This document shows positions 1 through 8,699 of a stretch of 64,000 bases of DNA, piece by piece. The stretch lies in the NCBI RefSeq assembly GCF_005503365.1, contig NZ_SCML01000003.1:144476-208475 (forward strand). The letters run 5' to 3'. The translations under genes were made by a program, and so were the position numbers. The DNA is from Hydrogenophaga sp. 2FB (GTDB taxonomy: Bacteria > Pseudomonadota > Gammaproteobacteria > Burkholderiales > Burkholderiaceae_C). Positions within the stretch are counted from its first letter, which is position 1, and every line of letters starts with the position of its first letter. Below the pieces are notes generated by a model. That model worked only from the letters and a program-made list of their open reading frames with translations, did not search any database and was not told the DNA's origin.

Positions 1-223
1 GCGCGTCGAGATCGGCTTGCGCCGGTGCGTTCAAGGCTTCAATGACCTGGTGCACCGGGATGTTGGAGGCATCGGGCGCGAGGGGCGCGATGCCGAAGGC
101 GGTCACGCCGGTGCCCAGCAGCAGCACGCCCAAACCGCCCATGATGCGGCGGGGGTGGCGCGAGAGGCTCTGGCTTGTGGCACCAATAAGCTGTGCCAGC
201 GTGTGGAGTAGCGGACGGGTCAA
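1..223 (-). CDS. N-terminal fragment of a membrane-anchored protein, probably an M23 metallopeptidase
   Basis: Partial gene running off the left edge; about 74 codons are visible. The best start is a TTG at 223 with a GGAAAA stretch about 10 bases upstream; no ATG fits. The fragment reads as a short basic cytoplasmic segment (TRPLLHTLAQ...SRHPRRI), one hydrophobic helix around residues 24-40 (GGLGVLLLGTGVTAFGIAPL), then the start of an extracytoplasmic region. A divergent M23/LysM-type peptidase beside tyrS is common in Comamonadaceae, and this N-terminus fits such an inner-membrane-anchored peptidase. No catalytic domain is visible, so the family is inferred from context. Confidence 0.5.
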   Translation of the reverse strand, partial: MTRPLLHTLAQLIGATSQSLSRHPRRIMGGLGVLLLGTGVTAFGIAPLAPDASNIPVHQVIEALNAPAQADLDA

Positions 224-271
224 AATCGGTTTTCCGGTAGGGGCCGCTCCCAACGGGGGAGCCGCGCACAG

Positions 272-312
272 AAAAAGAGCGTTTGAGGCGGAACAAGTTC
301 ACCCAAACGCTC
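272..312 (-). terminator. Intrinsic-terminator-like hairpin in the divergent tyrS leader
   Basis: GAGCGTTTG at 277-285 pairs perfectly with CAAACGCTC at 304-312 (9 bp stem, 18-base loop). On the minus strand the stem is followed by five T (272-276), the layout of a rho-independent terminator. It lies upstream of the minus-strand gene starting at 223 and inside the upstream region of tyrS, so it could be an attenuator for the minus-strand gene or block antisense transcription leaving tyrS. No other gene lies in 224-423. Confidence 0.5.
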
Positions 313-423
313 GGGCGGTGACTGATGGACTTGATATCGTGCAAAAAGTGCGCCAACTAAAATCCGTCACCAGCACCGGGCATTTTAAACGGTGCCCCCT
401 CCTCCGCATCTGAAGAAACCCGT

Positions 424-1674
424 ATGACCGCCCCTGCGAACGAATCCGAAAGTCCTCAAAAAAATGTCCCATTGACGGACGGCGTCAGAGAAGCGCTGGG
501 CGTCACGCTGCGCGGGTGCGAAGAATTGATTCCACAGGCGGACTGGATCAAAAAATTGTCACAGTCGGAAACCAGTGGTGAACCGCTGCGCATCAAGCTG
601 GGGCTGGACCCGACCGCGCCCGACATCCACGTCGGTCACACCGTGGTGCTCAACAAGATGCGCCAGTTGCAGGACCTGGGGCATCAGGTGATTTTCCTGA
701 TCGGCGATTTCACCAGCCTGATTGGCGACCCCTCGGGACGCAACAACACGCGCCCGCCGCTGACACCCGAACAGATCAAGGCCAACGCCGAGACGTACTA
801 CAAGCAGGCCAGCCTGGTGCTGGACCCGGCGCGCACCGAGATTCGCTACAACAGCGAATGGAGTCTGCCGCTGGGTTCGATGGGCATGATCCAGCTCGCG
901 GCCAAGTACACCGTGGCACGCATGATGGAACGCAACGATTTCCACGACCGCTTCAAGGCGGGCACGCCGATCAGCGTGCACGAGTTTCTGTACCCGCTGA
1001 TGCAGGGTTACGACTCGGTGGCGCTCAAGAGCGATCTGGAGCTCGGTGGCACCGATCAGAAGTTCAACCTTCTGATGGGGCGTCACCTGCAAGCCGAATA
1101 TGGCCAGTCGCCGCAGTGCATCCTGACGATGCCGCTGCTCGAAGGCCTGGACGGCGTGGAAAAAATGTCCAAGAGCAAGAACAACTATATCGGCATCACG
1201 GAAGAGCCGAACACGATGTTCGCCAAGGTGCTGAGCATCTCGGACACGCTGATGTGGCGTTGGTACACGCTGCTGTCGTTCAAATCGCTGGCGCACATCG
1301 ATTCGCTGAAGAAGGCGATCGCCGATGGCGCGAACCCGAAAGACGCGAAGGTGGCGCTGGCCAAGGAGATCACCGCGCGCTTTCACAGCGCCGCAGCGGC
1401 GGAGGCGGCGGAGCAGGATTTCATCAACCGCAGCAAGGGCGGTGTTCCCGATGAAATTCCCGAGGTGTCGCTGTCGGGCGCGCCCTTGGGCATCGCACCG
1501 CTGTTGAAGTCGGCCGGGCTGGCGCCTTCGAACAGCGAGGCCAACCGCCTGATCGAGGGTGGTGGTGTGCGTGTCGATGGGACGGTGATCAGCGACAAAG
1601 GCTTGAAGTTGCCGGCCGGGACCTTCGTGGTGCAGGTGGGCAAGCGCAAGTTCGCTCGGGTGACTTTGGGCTGA
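424..1674 (+). CDS. tyrS: Tyrosine--tRNA ligase
   Basis: Cytoplasmic class I aminoacyl-tRNA synthetase that charges tRNA-Tyr with tyrosine using ATP. The 416-residue protein has the expected order: an N-terminal extension, the HIGH-type signature as HVGH (residues 69-72), the LIGDPSGRN loop (99-107), the KMSKS signature (247-251), and a C-terminal S4-like RNA-binding domain (about 350-412, with NRLIEGGGVRVDG). Length and KMSKS context fit the TyrZ-like subgroup usual in Betaproteobacteria. The ATG at 424 gives a full family-length protein. Transcribed alone and diverging from the fragment at the left edge. Confidence 0.97.
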   Translation: MTAPANESESPQKNVPLTDGVREALGVTLRGCEELIPQADWIKKLSQSETSGEPLRIKLGLDPTAPDIHVGHTVVLNKMRQLQDLGHQVIFLIGDFTSLIGDPSGRNNTRPPLTPEQIKANAETYYKQASLVLDPARTEIRYNSEWSLPLGSMGMIQLAAKYTVARMMERNDFHDRFKAGTPISVHEFLYPLMQGYDSVALKSDLELGGTDQKFNLLMGRHLQAEYGQSPQCILTMPLLEGLDGVEKMSKSKNNYIGITEEPNTMFAKVLSISDTLMWRWYTLLSFKSLAHIDSLKKAIADGANPKDAKVALAKEITARFHSAAAAEAAEQDFINRSKGGVPDEIPEVSLSGAPLGIAPLLKSAGLAPSNSEANRLIEGGGVRVDGTVISDKGLKLPAGTFVVQVGKRKFARVTLG

Positions 1675-1700
1675 GGCTTCTGTCTGCTGCCTCGCGGGCT

Positions 1701-1793
1701 CGGAGAGCCTGGGCGCTCTGCTCCGCGGGTGTCCCCCGCCGGCTGGAGCCGGCTCCTCCTTTACCCCGCTGCGCAGAGCACCCAGGCTCCCCG
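1701..1793 (+). repeat. Palindromic hairpin element, copy A
   Basis: Two nested dyads lie behind tyrS. The outer stem is CGGAGAGCCTGGGCGCTCTGC (1701-1721) against its near-perfect complement at 1773-1793. The inner hairpin is GCCGGC-tgga-GCCGGC at 1738-1752. The linkers TCCGCG..TGTCCCCC and CTCCTCCTTTAC..CGCTGCGC recur in opposite orientation at 1855-1930. No coding potential. It could act as a bidirectional terminator for tyrS and the convergent ankyrin gene, or be a small non-autonomous element. Confidence 0.7.
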
Positions 1794-1854
1794 ATCCGAA
1801 GTGTTGTCGGTCTGTTGCCATTTGAGTGCCCTTATGTTGGCTGCCTGAGTGACA

Positions 1855-1930
1855 GGGGTGGCGGGCGCAGCGACGTAAAGGAGGAGGGCGGCGTAGCCGC
1901 CCGGGGGACAGTCGCGGAGCCCGCCACCCC
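1855..1930 (-). repeat. Palindromic hairpin element, copy B (inverted relative to copy A)
   Basis: The outer stem is GGGGTGGCGGGC (1855-1866) with GCCCGCCACCCC (1919-1930), perfect 12 bp. The inner hairpin GGCGGC-gta-GCCGCC lies at about 1889-1903. Read on the minus strand, the linkers TCCGCG..TGTCCCCC and CTCCTCCTTTAC..CGCTGCGC match copy A, while both stems differ in sequence yet stay paired. With copy A it fills the otherwise empty 1675-1968 interval. Confidence 0.7.
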
Positions 1931-1968
1931 TGGCGCTCAGGCCACGAAGAAGCCTGCGAGCGAAAGAC

Positions 1969-2652
1969 TCAACGAGCCCCAGCCTTCTCCAGCATCGCCA
2001 CCATGGCCGAGTAGCCACGGGACTTTGCGAGTGCGAGAGGCGTCTGCCCCGTGCGGTCCGCCAGTTGCAGATTCGCGCCCGCGTCGATCAGCGCCTTGAG
2101 CGTGGCCTGGTGACGCGCACCGCCATCGCCCAGCACGATGGATTCGATCGTCGCCGTCCAGTGCAGGTTGTTCACGTGGTCCAGCGGCGCGCCCGCGGCG
2201 ATGAGTTGGCGCACGACGCCGTCGTGACCAAGATGCGCGGCCGCGATCAAGGCGGTGCCGTCGTAGCGGCTGGTGATCTGCTTCGCGCCGGCGCCCAGTT
2301 GCAGCAGCACGCGCAGTGTGTCCTCGTCGTCGGCGACCGAGGCGATCGTCACCGCGTCATAGCGGTCGTTTTCCAGCCGGTTGATGTCGGCGCCTGCTTT
2401 CACCAGTGCACGCACCGCCTCGCGCTGCCGCGCGAAGGTGGCGACGTGCAAGGGCGTGCGGCCGCGCGCGTCGCTGGCGTTCACCGCCGCGCCATTGGCC
2501 ACCAGCTGCGCGATTTTCGCGGCGTTGCCCTGGTGGGCGGCCGCGTGCAGGCCGCTGTAGCTGGCGGCCTCCGAGGGGCTGGGCCCCACCTGCGCCCACG
2601 CGGGCGAGAGGGCCAGGGTGAGCAACCATGCGGACCAGGTTCGACGGTTCAT
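1969..2652 (-). CDS. Exported ankyrin-repeat protein
   Basis: A 227-residue protein with an N-terminal signal peptide (basic MNRR, hydrophobic core, likely cleavage after SPAWA-Q near residue 20), so it probably acts in the periplasm. The rest is about five ankyrin repeats: GLHAAAHQGN, GRTPLHVATFAR, YDAVTIASVADD, GTALIAAAHLGH and GQTPLALAKSRG mark successive repeat starts. Ankyrin repeats bind protein partners; the partner is unknown. The ATG is preceded by GAGGAG at 7-base spacing. It lies 37 bases downstream of the GlcG-like gene on the same strand, so the two are probably co-transcribed. Confidence 0.85.
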   Translation of the reverse strand: MNRRTWSAWLLTLALSPAWAQVGPSPSEAASYSGLHAAAHQGNAAKIAQLVANGAAVNASDARGRTPLHVATFARQREAVRALVKAGADINRLENDRYDAVTIASVADDEDTLRVLLQLGAGAKQITSRYDGTALIAAAHLGHDGVVRQLIAAGAPLDHVNNLHWTATIESIVLGDGGARHQATLKALIDAGANLQLADRTGQTPLALAKSRGYSAMVAMLEKAGAR

Positions 2653-2689
2653 GACAGGACTCCTCTCGAAAAGCGGGCGGTGGGTGTGA

Positions 2690-3184
2690 TTACTTCAGTT
2701 GGTCCTTGACCTTGTCGAGCGCGGCGATCGCGCACTGCTCGTCCAGGTGGCCGCCGGGCGCACCGCCCACGCCGACCGCGCCGATCACTTCGTTGCCCAC
2801 CTTCACCGGCACGCCGCCGCCGAGCAGCAGGTAGCCGGGGATGTCGCCCAGGTTGGCGGCGGCGGGGTTCTTCTGCGAGCCTTCCATGATGGCGAGCGTG
2901 GTGTTCTTGGCCGAGGCCGAGGTGTAGGCCTTCAGGCGGCTGGCTTCGAGCGTGTGCGGGCCGGCGTTGTCGGCGCGCATGACGGCACGCACCGTGCCGG
3001 CGCGGTCGACCACCGTGGCCGCCACGTTGTAGCCGGCGGCGCTGCAGGACGCGACGGTGGCGGCAGCAATCTGTGTCGCGAGGTCGAGCGACATGTTCTT
3101 TTCCACGCGCACGCCCTGGGCGCTGGCGAGGCCGGCGGCGGTGAGCGAGAGGGCAATCAGGGTGGCTTTGGCGAAGGCTTGCAT
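2690..3184 (-). CDS. GlcG/HbpS-family (DUF336) heme-binding-type periplasmic protein
   Basis: A 164-residue protein with a cleavable signal peptide (cleavage near LASA-QG, residue 23) followed by one GlcG/HbpS domain. Family landmarks are VVDRAGTVRAVMR, the S-A-KN segment after helix 2, and the glycine-rich GDIPGYLLLGGGVPVKVGNEVIGAVGVGGAPGGHLDE stretch typical of DUF336, split across residues about 113-148. HbpS-like members bind heme in secreted oligomers and GlcG sits in glycolate operons; the exact role here is unknown. A GGAG motif 7 bases before the ATG supports the start. First gene of a probable operon with the ankyrin protein. Confidence 0.85.
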   Translation of the reverse strand: MQAFAKATLIALSLTAAGLASAQGVRVEKNMSLDLATQIAAATVASCSAAGYNVAATVVDRAGTVRAVMRADNAGPHTLEASRLKAYTSASAKNTTLAIMEGSQKNPAAANLGDIPGYLLLGGGVPVKVGNEVIGAVGVGGAPGGHLDEQCAIAALDKVKDQLK

Positions 3185-3288
3185 GGTGTTCTCCGGTGTT
3201 GTGAAACGGTTCGATCAACCGTGGGAGAACTGTAAAAATCGCAGCGCGAAACCACCATTCGGGCGGCTACGCGCGGGCCTCCGTAGAA

Positions 3289-3921
3289 CTACGCAGTGCT
3301 GTCGTCCACCAGCGTGGCGTAGTGCCGGATCAGCTGCGCCAGCGAAGGCGCCTGCAGCTTGGCGAACAGGTTGGCGCGGTGTGTCTCCACCGTGCGCGGC
3401 GACAGGCCGAGCGCGCGGCCAATCTCCTTGTTGGTCAGGCCTTCGACGATCAGGCCCAGCACCTCGCGCTCGCGCTCTGAGAGTTGCGCATAGCGCTCGC
3501 GCGCCGCGCGGTCGGCTTCCTGGCGCTGGCGCGAGCGCACGTGCTGGCGCACGGCGTTCTGCAGCGCTTCGAGCAGGGCCTCGTCGTTCACCGGCTTTTC
3601 CAGGAACTCGGCCGCGCCGGCCTTGAAGGCACGGCGGCACATGTCCACCGTGCCGTGGCCGGTGAGCATGATCACCGGCTGGCCCACGCCTTGTTCGATC
3701 AAGGTGTCGAGCACGCTCAGGCCGCTGATGCCGGGCATGCGCACGTCCAGCACGATGGCGCCGATGCCGTCGCGATCGAACTGCGCCAGAAACGCTTGCG
3801 GGTCGCTCCAGGCCTGCACGCGCAGGCCCACGGTGCCGATCAACAAGGCCAGGCTGTCGCGCACCGCCTCGTCGTCGTCGAGCAGGTGCACCGTGGGTGA
3901 CAAGGTGTCGGGTGTGTTCAC
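3289..3921 (-). CDS. FixJ/NarL-type response regulator
   Basis: A 210-residue two-domain regulator. The receiver domain covers about residues 10-125 with acidic pocket DDD (15-17), phospho-acceptor D59 (VLDVRMPG) and K about 109 (LEKPVND). A LuxR-type helix-turn-helix follows (about 143-195: LSEREREVLGLI, TNKEIGRALGLSPRTVETHR). The start is the GTG at 3921, preceded by AGGAGA; longer in-frame extensions run into the kinase gene. It overlaps the upstream kinase stop as GTGA, implying translational coupling. The kinase at 3918-5396 is its cognate partner by position. Target genes are unknown. Confidence 0.93.
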   Translation of the reverse strand: MNTPDTLSPTVHLLDDDEAVRDSLALLIGTVGLRVQAWSDPQAFLAQFDRDGIGAIVLDVRMPGISGLSVLDTLIEQGVGQPVIMLTGHGTVDMCRRAFKAGAAEFLEKPVNDEALLEALQNAVRQHVRSRQRQEADRAARERYAQLSEREREVLGLIVEGLTNKEIGRALGLSPRTVETHRANLFAKLQAPSLAQLIRHYATLVDDSTA

Positions 3922-5396
3922 GAACGGTCTCCTGTGCTCAAGGGCAGCTTCAGGCTGAACACGGCGCCACCGAGCGCGCGGTTGGCCGCGCCCAGCGATC
4001 CGCCCATGCCGTTGGCCAAGGTTTCGCACAGGCTCAGGCCCAGCCCCAGGCCGCCGTCGCGCGTCGAGAAGAAGGGCTCGAACAGGCGCGGCAGGACTTC
4101 GGGCGCGATGCCCGGTCCGCTGTCGGCCACCAGCAGTTCACCACGCCCGTCGTGCGCGCCGAGCGTGAGGGTGAGCGAGCGCTGGGCCGGGGGCACCTGC
4201 TCCAGCGCTTGCAGCGCGTTGAAGATCAGGTTGTGCACGATCTGGTCCAGCGCGACCGCGTCGGCCTGCACGGTCACCGCATCAGCGCCGTCCAGCACCG
4301 GCGTCACGCCACGGCGTTGGCATTCGGGCTCGAGCAGGTAGAGCGCGCGCTTCACGGCCTCGTTCAGGTTCACCGCTTGCAGCGAGCCGCTGGCATCGGG
4401 CCGTTCGACCGCGCGGCGCAAACGGCCCACCACCTCGGCGGCGCGGCGTGCCTGTGCCACCGCCTGCGCCATGGCGCCACGCGCGGTGGCCAGTTCGGGT
4501 GGCTCGTCGTCGAGCAGGCGCTGCGCGGCCTGCGTGTTGGCCAGCACGGCGGTGAGGGGCTGGTTGAGTTCGTGCGCCATGCCGGCGGCGAGTTCGCCCA
4601 GGGTGTTCAGGCGCGCCACCTGGCCCAGGCGCAGCAGTTCTTCGGCGCGTCGGCGCGCCGCGCGCTGGCGCTGCAGGTGCCGCAGCGCGGTCAACAGGGC
4701 CGCCACGATCAAGGCCCACGCCAGCATGCGCGTCCAGGGCAACTGGCCTGGGCCCACCGTCAAGGTGCTCACCACGTCGAACGACTGGCTTTCGCTGGCC
4801 AATGGCTTGCGCGCTTCCCAGTGCCAGCCGGTCTGCGAGGCCTGGGCGCCGGGCTGGATGACGTAGCGCTCGCCCGCCTGCTCCAGCACCACGCGCACCG
4901 GGCTGCTCTGCGGTTCCATGGGCCACTCGGTCCACGGCACCATCGCGCGCATGTCCAGATCGAGCGCGTAGCTGGTGGGCGTGGCGGACAACACCAGTTG
5001 GTAGCGCCCGTTCGCGAGATTGGTGGCGCCGAGCGCGGCGCGGCGCTGCACGTGCGACGCGGCTTCGGCGCGGGTCAGCTGCGCGTCGGGCCAGGCCTGG
5101 TCGGGGTCGCGCCGTTGCACGGCCAGAATTTGCGGGTACAGCGCGGGCAGCCGCTGCTCGGGCGAGGTGGTGGGGGAGTCGAGCGGCGCAGGCTGCAGCA
5201 GCGCCAGCGTGGCCAGGATCGCGTCGTGCTGCACCACCTGCTGGCTCAGCAGCCGGTGCACGATGCGCGCGTCGGTCTCGAACAGTGCGCGCTGCTCGTC
5301 GAGCGACTGGCGCGCGAGCCCCACCGCGCCCGCCAGGGCCAGCAAGACCCCGCCAGACACCCACCACTTCAAACCCTGCCACGCCTGTTGCCGCAT
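3918..5396 (-). CDS. Membrane sensor histidine kinase, partner of the FixJ-type regulator
   Basis: A 492-residue kinase. It has a transmembrane helix at about 11-29, a periplasmic sensor region of about 190 residues, a second helix at about 222-240, then a short coiled linker. The HisKA domain has H275 in GMAHELNQPL, and the HATPase domain has N, G1 (DSGPGIAP) and G2 (GLGLGLSL) boxes. The layout resembles DctB-type kinases that sense small organic acids, but the ligand cannot be read. The ATG at 5396 places the first helix near the N-terminus; longer frames run into the divergent transporter gene. Coupled by a 4-base overlap to the downstream regulator. Confidence 0.92.
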   Translation of the reverse strand: MRQQAWQGLKWWVSGGVLLALAGAVGLARQSLDEQRALFETDARIVHRLLSQQVVQHDAILATLALLQPAPLDSPTTSPEQRLPALYPQILAVQRRDPDQAWPDAQLTRAEAASHVQRRAALGATNLANGRYQLVLSATPTSYALDLDMRAMVPWTEWPMEPQSSPVRVVLEQAGERYVIQPGAQASQTGWHWEARKPLASESQSFDVVSTLTVGPGQLPWTRMLAWALIVAALLTALRHLQRQRAARRRAEELLRLGQVARLNTLGELAAGMAHELNQPLTAVLANTQAAQRLLDDEPPELATARGAMAQAVAQARRAAEVVGRLRRAVERPDASGSLQAVNLNEAVKRALYLLEPECQRRGVTPVLDGADAVTVQADAVALDQIVHNLIFNALQALEQVPPAQRSLTLTLGAHDGRGELLVADSGPGIAPEVLPRLFEPFFSTRDGGLGLGLSLCETLANGMGGSLGAANRALGGAVFSLKLPLSTGDRS

Positions 5397-5451
5397 GCGG
5401 CGGATTCTGGCATGGGCATGGGCGTGGCGCTGGCCCCGGCACAATCGCGGC

Positions 5452-6371
5452 ATGACCTCTCCCTCGATTCGTTTGCTCACGCCGCGGCGCCTGCTGATGG
5501 CCTCGATCGTGGTGGCGGTGGTGACGATCGCGCTCAAGACCCTGGCCTGGGTGATCACCGATTCGGTGGGCCTGCTGTCCGACGCGATGGAGTCGCTGGT
5601 GAACCTGGCCAGCGCGGTGTTCGGGCTGGTGATGGTGACCATCGCCGCGCGACCGGCCGATGAAGACCATCCCTATGGCCACCACAAGGCCGAGTACTTT
5701 TCCTCGGGCTTCGAGGGCATCCTCATCGTCGCGGCGGCGCTGGGCATTGTCTGGGCCGCCAGCCAACGGCTGTTCGACCCGCAGCCCATCGAGCAGGTGG
5801 GCTGGGGCCTGGCGTTGTCCGTGGCCAGTTCGGTGCTCAACGGCGCGCTGGCGTGGGTGATGCTGCGCGCTGCGAAGGAGCACCGCTCGATCGCGCTGGA
5901 GGCCGACGCCAAGCATCTGTTCTCCGATGTGTGGACCTCGGGCGGCGTGGTGCTCGGTGTCGTGCTGGTGTCCCTGACAGGCTGGCTCTGGCTCGATCCG
6001 CTGGTGGCCATGCTGGTGGCGCTCAACATCCTCAAGGAAGGTGGGCGCCTGCTGTGGCGTTCGTCGCAGGGTCTGATGGACGAGGCGGTCGAACCCGAGG
6101 TGATGGCCGCGATCCAGGCCGCGCTCGACGGCTTCTCGCGCACGCACGACACCGCCATCCGCTTCGACCACGTGAGCACGCGGCGCGCGGGGCAGCGCCG
6201 CTTCGTCGACTTGCACATGCACATGCCGGCCGCGTGGTCGCTGGGGCGCGCGGCGTCGATGCGCGCCCAGGTGGAGCGGGACCTGATGAACGCTGTGCCC
6301 GGGCTGCGCGCCACCATCCAACTGCTGCCCACCCATGTGGAAACGCATTTTTTTGACGAGGACGATGTGAA

Positions 6372-6375
<4 letters not shown>
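5452..6375 (+). CDS. Cation diffusion facilitator (FieF-like divalent metal efflux)
   Basis: A 307-residue inner-membrane transporter of the CDF family that exports divalent metals such as Fe2+, Zn2+ or Cd2+ in exchange for protons. Six transmembrane segments precede a cytoplasmic C-terminal domain from about residue 205. Visible motifs are the [10 protein letters not shown] site, [15 protein letters not shown] in the first cytoplasmic loop, and [15 protein letters not shown] in TM5, where the two aspartates are expected metal ligands. The start at 5452 gives the usual family length. The stop overlaps the dtd start as ATGA, so the two genes form a coupled operon. Metal preference is not evident. 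Confidence 0.92.
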
Positions 6376-6811
<436 letters not shown>

Positions 6812-6821
<10 letters not shown>

Positions 6822-7267
6822 GGATTCGGTTGGCCCAGGCCGGCGAGGATTTGAATTTCGCGCGCTTCCATTTCCTCGGCATCTTCTTCGCTGGTCTCGT
6901 GGTCCCAGCCCTGTGCGTGCAGCGTGCCGTGCACCAGCAGGTGTGCGTAGTGCTGCGCCAGGGTCTTCTTCAGCTCGGCCGCTTCGCGCGCGACCACCGG
7001 CGCGCACAGCACCAGGTCGGCCGTCACCACCGGTTCGGTGGCGTAGTCGAAGGTGAGCACGTTGGTGGCATAGTCGCGGCCGCGGTAGTCGCGGTTGAGC
7101 GCCTGGCCTTCTTCGGCGTCGACGATGCGCACGGTGATCTCGGCATCGGCGTCGAGCGCGTGGCGGATGCAGCGCACCACGCTGTGGCGCGGCAACGCGG
7201 CGCGGTGGGTGGCGGCGTCCTGCAGGTCGCTGAACTGCAGGGACAGGCTGAGCGAGGGAAGTGCCAT
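6812..7267 (-). CDS. ybeY: Endoribonuclease YbeY (rRNA maturation factor)
   Basis: A 151-residue zinc-dependent endoribonuclease involved in 16S rRNA 3'-end maturation and 70S ribosome quality control. The metal-binding signature H-x3-H-x5-H is seen as [11 protein letters not shown] in the C-terminal third, preceded by the conserved [16 protein letters not shown] segment. The start ATG overlaps the stop of the upstream MliC-like gene. Order phoH, small gene, ybeY on one strand matches the common phoH-ybeY linkage, consistent with a joint role in RNA metabolism. Confidence 0.95.
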
Positions 7268-7671
7268 CAGCGTTGGGCCGGTTGGGCGAAGCAGTTGGAC
7301 ATCAGGATCTGGTCTTGCACGTTGGGGTCGGTGGCGATGGCGCTCAACTCGCCCTTCATGCCCTGCGTGTACCAGCTCAGGCGGAGCTTCTCGTCCAGCG
7401 CGAAGAAGCGCACGCCGGTGGTGGCCTTGCGGCCCTGCAGCATGAGCGTGCGGTGATTGTGGTGCAGCGCCGCAAAAGTGGTGCCGTTGCTCAGGTTCAG
7501 GTAGGCCAGCTCGATCTCCGCATCGCCATCGCAGCGGTAGCGCACCGACTGGCTGCTGAAGATCAGCGAAGGTTGTTGGGCGGCCGGTGCTGGGGAGGGC
7601 TTGCTGCCCTGGGCCGAGGCGTTGAGGGCCAGCGCGGCAAGAACGCCGGCGAGCAGGGTGCGTGCGAGCAT
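7267..7671 (-). CDS. Small exported protein resembling MliC lysozyme inhibitor
   Basis: A 134-residue protein from the ATG at 7671, with a signal peptide ([19 protein letters not shown]) and a mature domain of about 100 residues. The order YRCDGD, a tyrosine/asparagine strand (AYLNLSNG), an aromatic strand, a central SGxRY-like [11 protein letters not shown], and W-T-x-G ([11 protein letters not shown]) resembles the MliC/PliC fold that blocks C-type lysozyme. A late cysteine (SNCFAQ) could pair with the first one. No lipobox is visible, so a soluble periplasmic form is likely. The family call is tentative. It overlaps ybeY by 1 base and follows phoH by 13 bases. Confidence 0.6.
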   Translation of the reverse strand: MLARTLLAGVLAALALNASAQGSKPSPAPAAQQPSLIFSSQSVRYRCDGDAEIELAYLNLSNGTTFAALHHNHRTLMLQGRKATTGVRFFALDEKLRLSWYTQGMKGELSAIATDPNVQDQILMSNCFAQPAQR

Positions 7672-7684
7672 GGTCAGGCGAGTG

Positions 7685-8671
7685 TCAGTGGGCGGCGCGG
7701 CGCGCGCGCTTCGCAGGCGGTGCGATGGCGTCATCGCGGTTGGAGGGGCGTGCGTCGTAGGCGTCCACGATGCGCGCGACCAGCGGGTGGCGCACCACGT
7801 CGGCGCTGGACAGGCGGGTGAACGCGATGCCTTGCACGCGCTTCAACACGCGCTCGGCATCGATCAGGCCGCTCATTTGTGTGGGGGGCAAATCGATCTG
7901 GCTCACGTCACCGGTGATCACCGCCTTGCTGCCAAAGCCGATGCGCGTGAGGAACATCTTCATCTGCTCGACCGTGGTGTTCTGCGCCTCGTCCAGGATC
8001 ACGAAGGCGTGGTTGAGCGTGCGCCCGCGCATGAAGGCCAGCGGCGCGATCTCGATCTGCTGGCGCTCAAAGGCCTTCTGCACCTTCTCCGCACCCATCA
8101 GGTCGTACAGCGCGTCGTACAGCGGGCGCAGGTACGGGTCCACCTTCTGGCCCAGGTCGCCGGGGAGGAAGCCGAGCTTCTCGCCCGCTTCGACGGCCGG
8201 GCGCGTGAGCACGATGCGCTGCACCGCGCTGCGCTCCAGCGCGTCCACCGCGCAGGCCACGGCCAGGTAGGTCTTGCCGGTACCGGCAGGGCCGATGCCG
8301 AAGGTGATGTCGTGCGTGGACATGTTCTCCAGGTAACGCGCCTGGTTGGGCGTGCGCCCGCGCACCTCGCCGCGCCGGGTCTGCATGGCCAGCGCGCCAT
8401 CGCCCGGGTCGGCCAGGGCGGTGTCGCCGCTGAGCATGAGTTGCACCTGTTCGGCGGGGATGGGCTTCTTGGCCATTTCGTACAGCGCCTGCAGCGTTTC
8501 CAGCGCCTGGTTGGCCTTGGCTTTGGGGCCTTCGATGCGGAACTGTTCGAAGCGGTGCGCCACTTTGACCTGCAGGGCCGCCTCGATGCTGCGGATGTGG
8601 CTGTCCATCGGACCGCAGAGGTGCGCCATGCGGGTGTTGTCCGGTGGGGAGAAGGTGTGTCTGAGAATCAA
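7685..8671 (-). CDS. phoH: PhoH-family ATPase
   Basis: A 328-residue cytoplasmic PhoH-like ATPase. It has an N-terminal KH-like region, Walker A GPAGTGKT (about 142-149 from the chosen start), Walker B VILDEAQN, and a conserved GDVSQIDLP segment of the helicase-like core. The family (YbeZ) works with YbeY in RNA metabolism. I chose the TTG at 8671 because AAGGA lies 9 bases upstream and homologs begin near LRHTFSPPD. An ATG at 8710 would extend into the divergent ruvA start. First gene of phoH/MliC-like/ybeY. Confidence 0.93.
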   Translation of the reverse strand: MILRHTFSPPDNTRMAHLCGPMDSHIRSIEAALQVKVAHRFEQFRIEGPKAKANQALETLQALYEMAKKPIPAEQVQLMLSGDTALADPGDGALAMQTRRGEVRGRTPNQARYLENMSTHDITFGIGPAGTGKTYLAVACAVDALERSAVQRIVLTRPAVEAGEKLGFLPGDLGQKVDPYLRPLYDALYDLMGAEKVQKAFERQQIEIAPLAFMRGRTLNHAFVILDEAQNTTVEQMKMFLTRIGFGSKAVITGDVSQIDLPPTQMSGLIDAERVLKRVQGIAFTRLSSADVVRHPLVARIVDAYDARPSNRDDAIAPPAKRARRAAH

Positions 8672-8699
8672 GCCGATAATTCCTTGAAAGGATGTTCCG

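Noticed and set aside
559..1821. Long minus-strand open frame across tyrS and the repeat element
   Set aside because: It lies antisense to a clear tyrS, with composition typical of a GC-rich shadow frame and no recognisable domain.
3897..5663. 588-codon plus-strand open frame over the kinase/regulator pair
   Set aside because: Antisense to a kinase with all motifs; the translation is low-complexity Arg/His/Gln-rich, as expected of a shadow.
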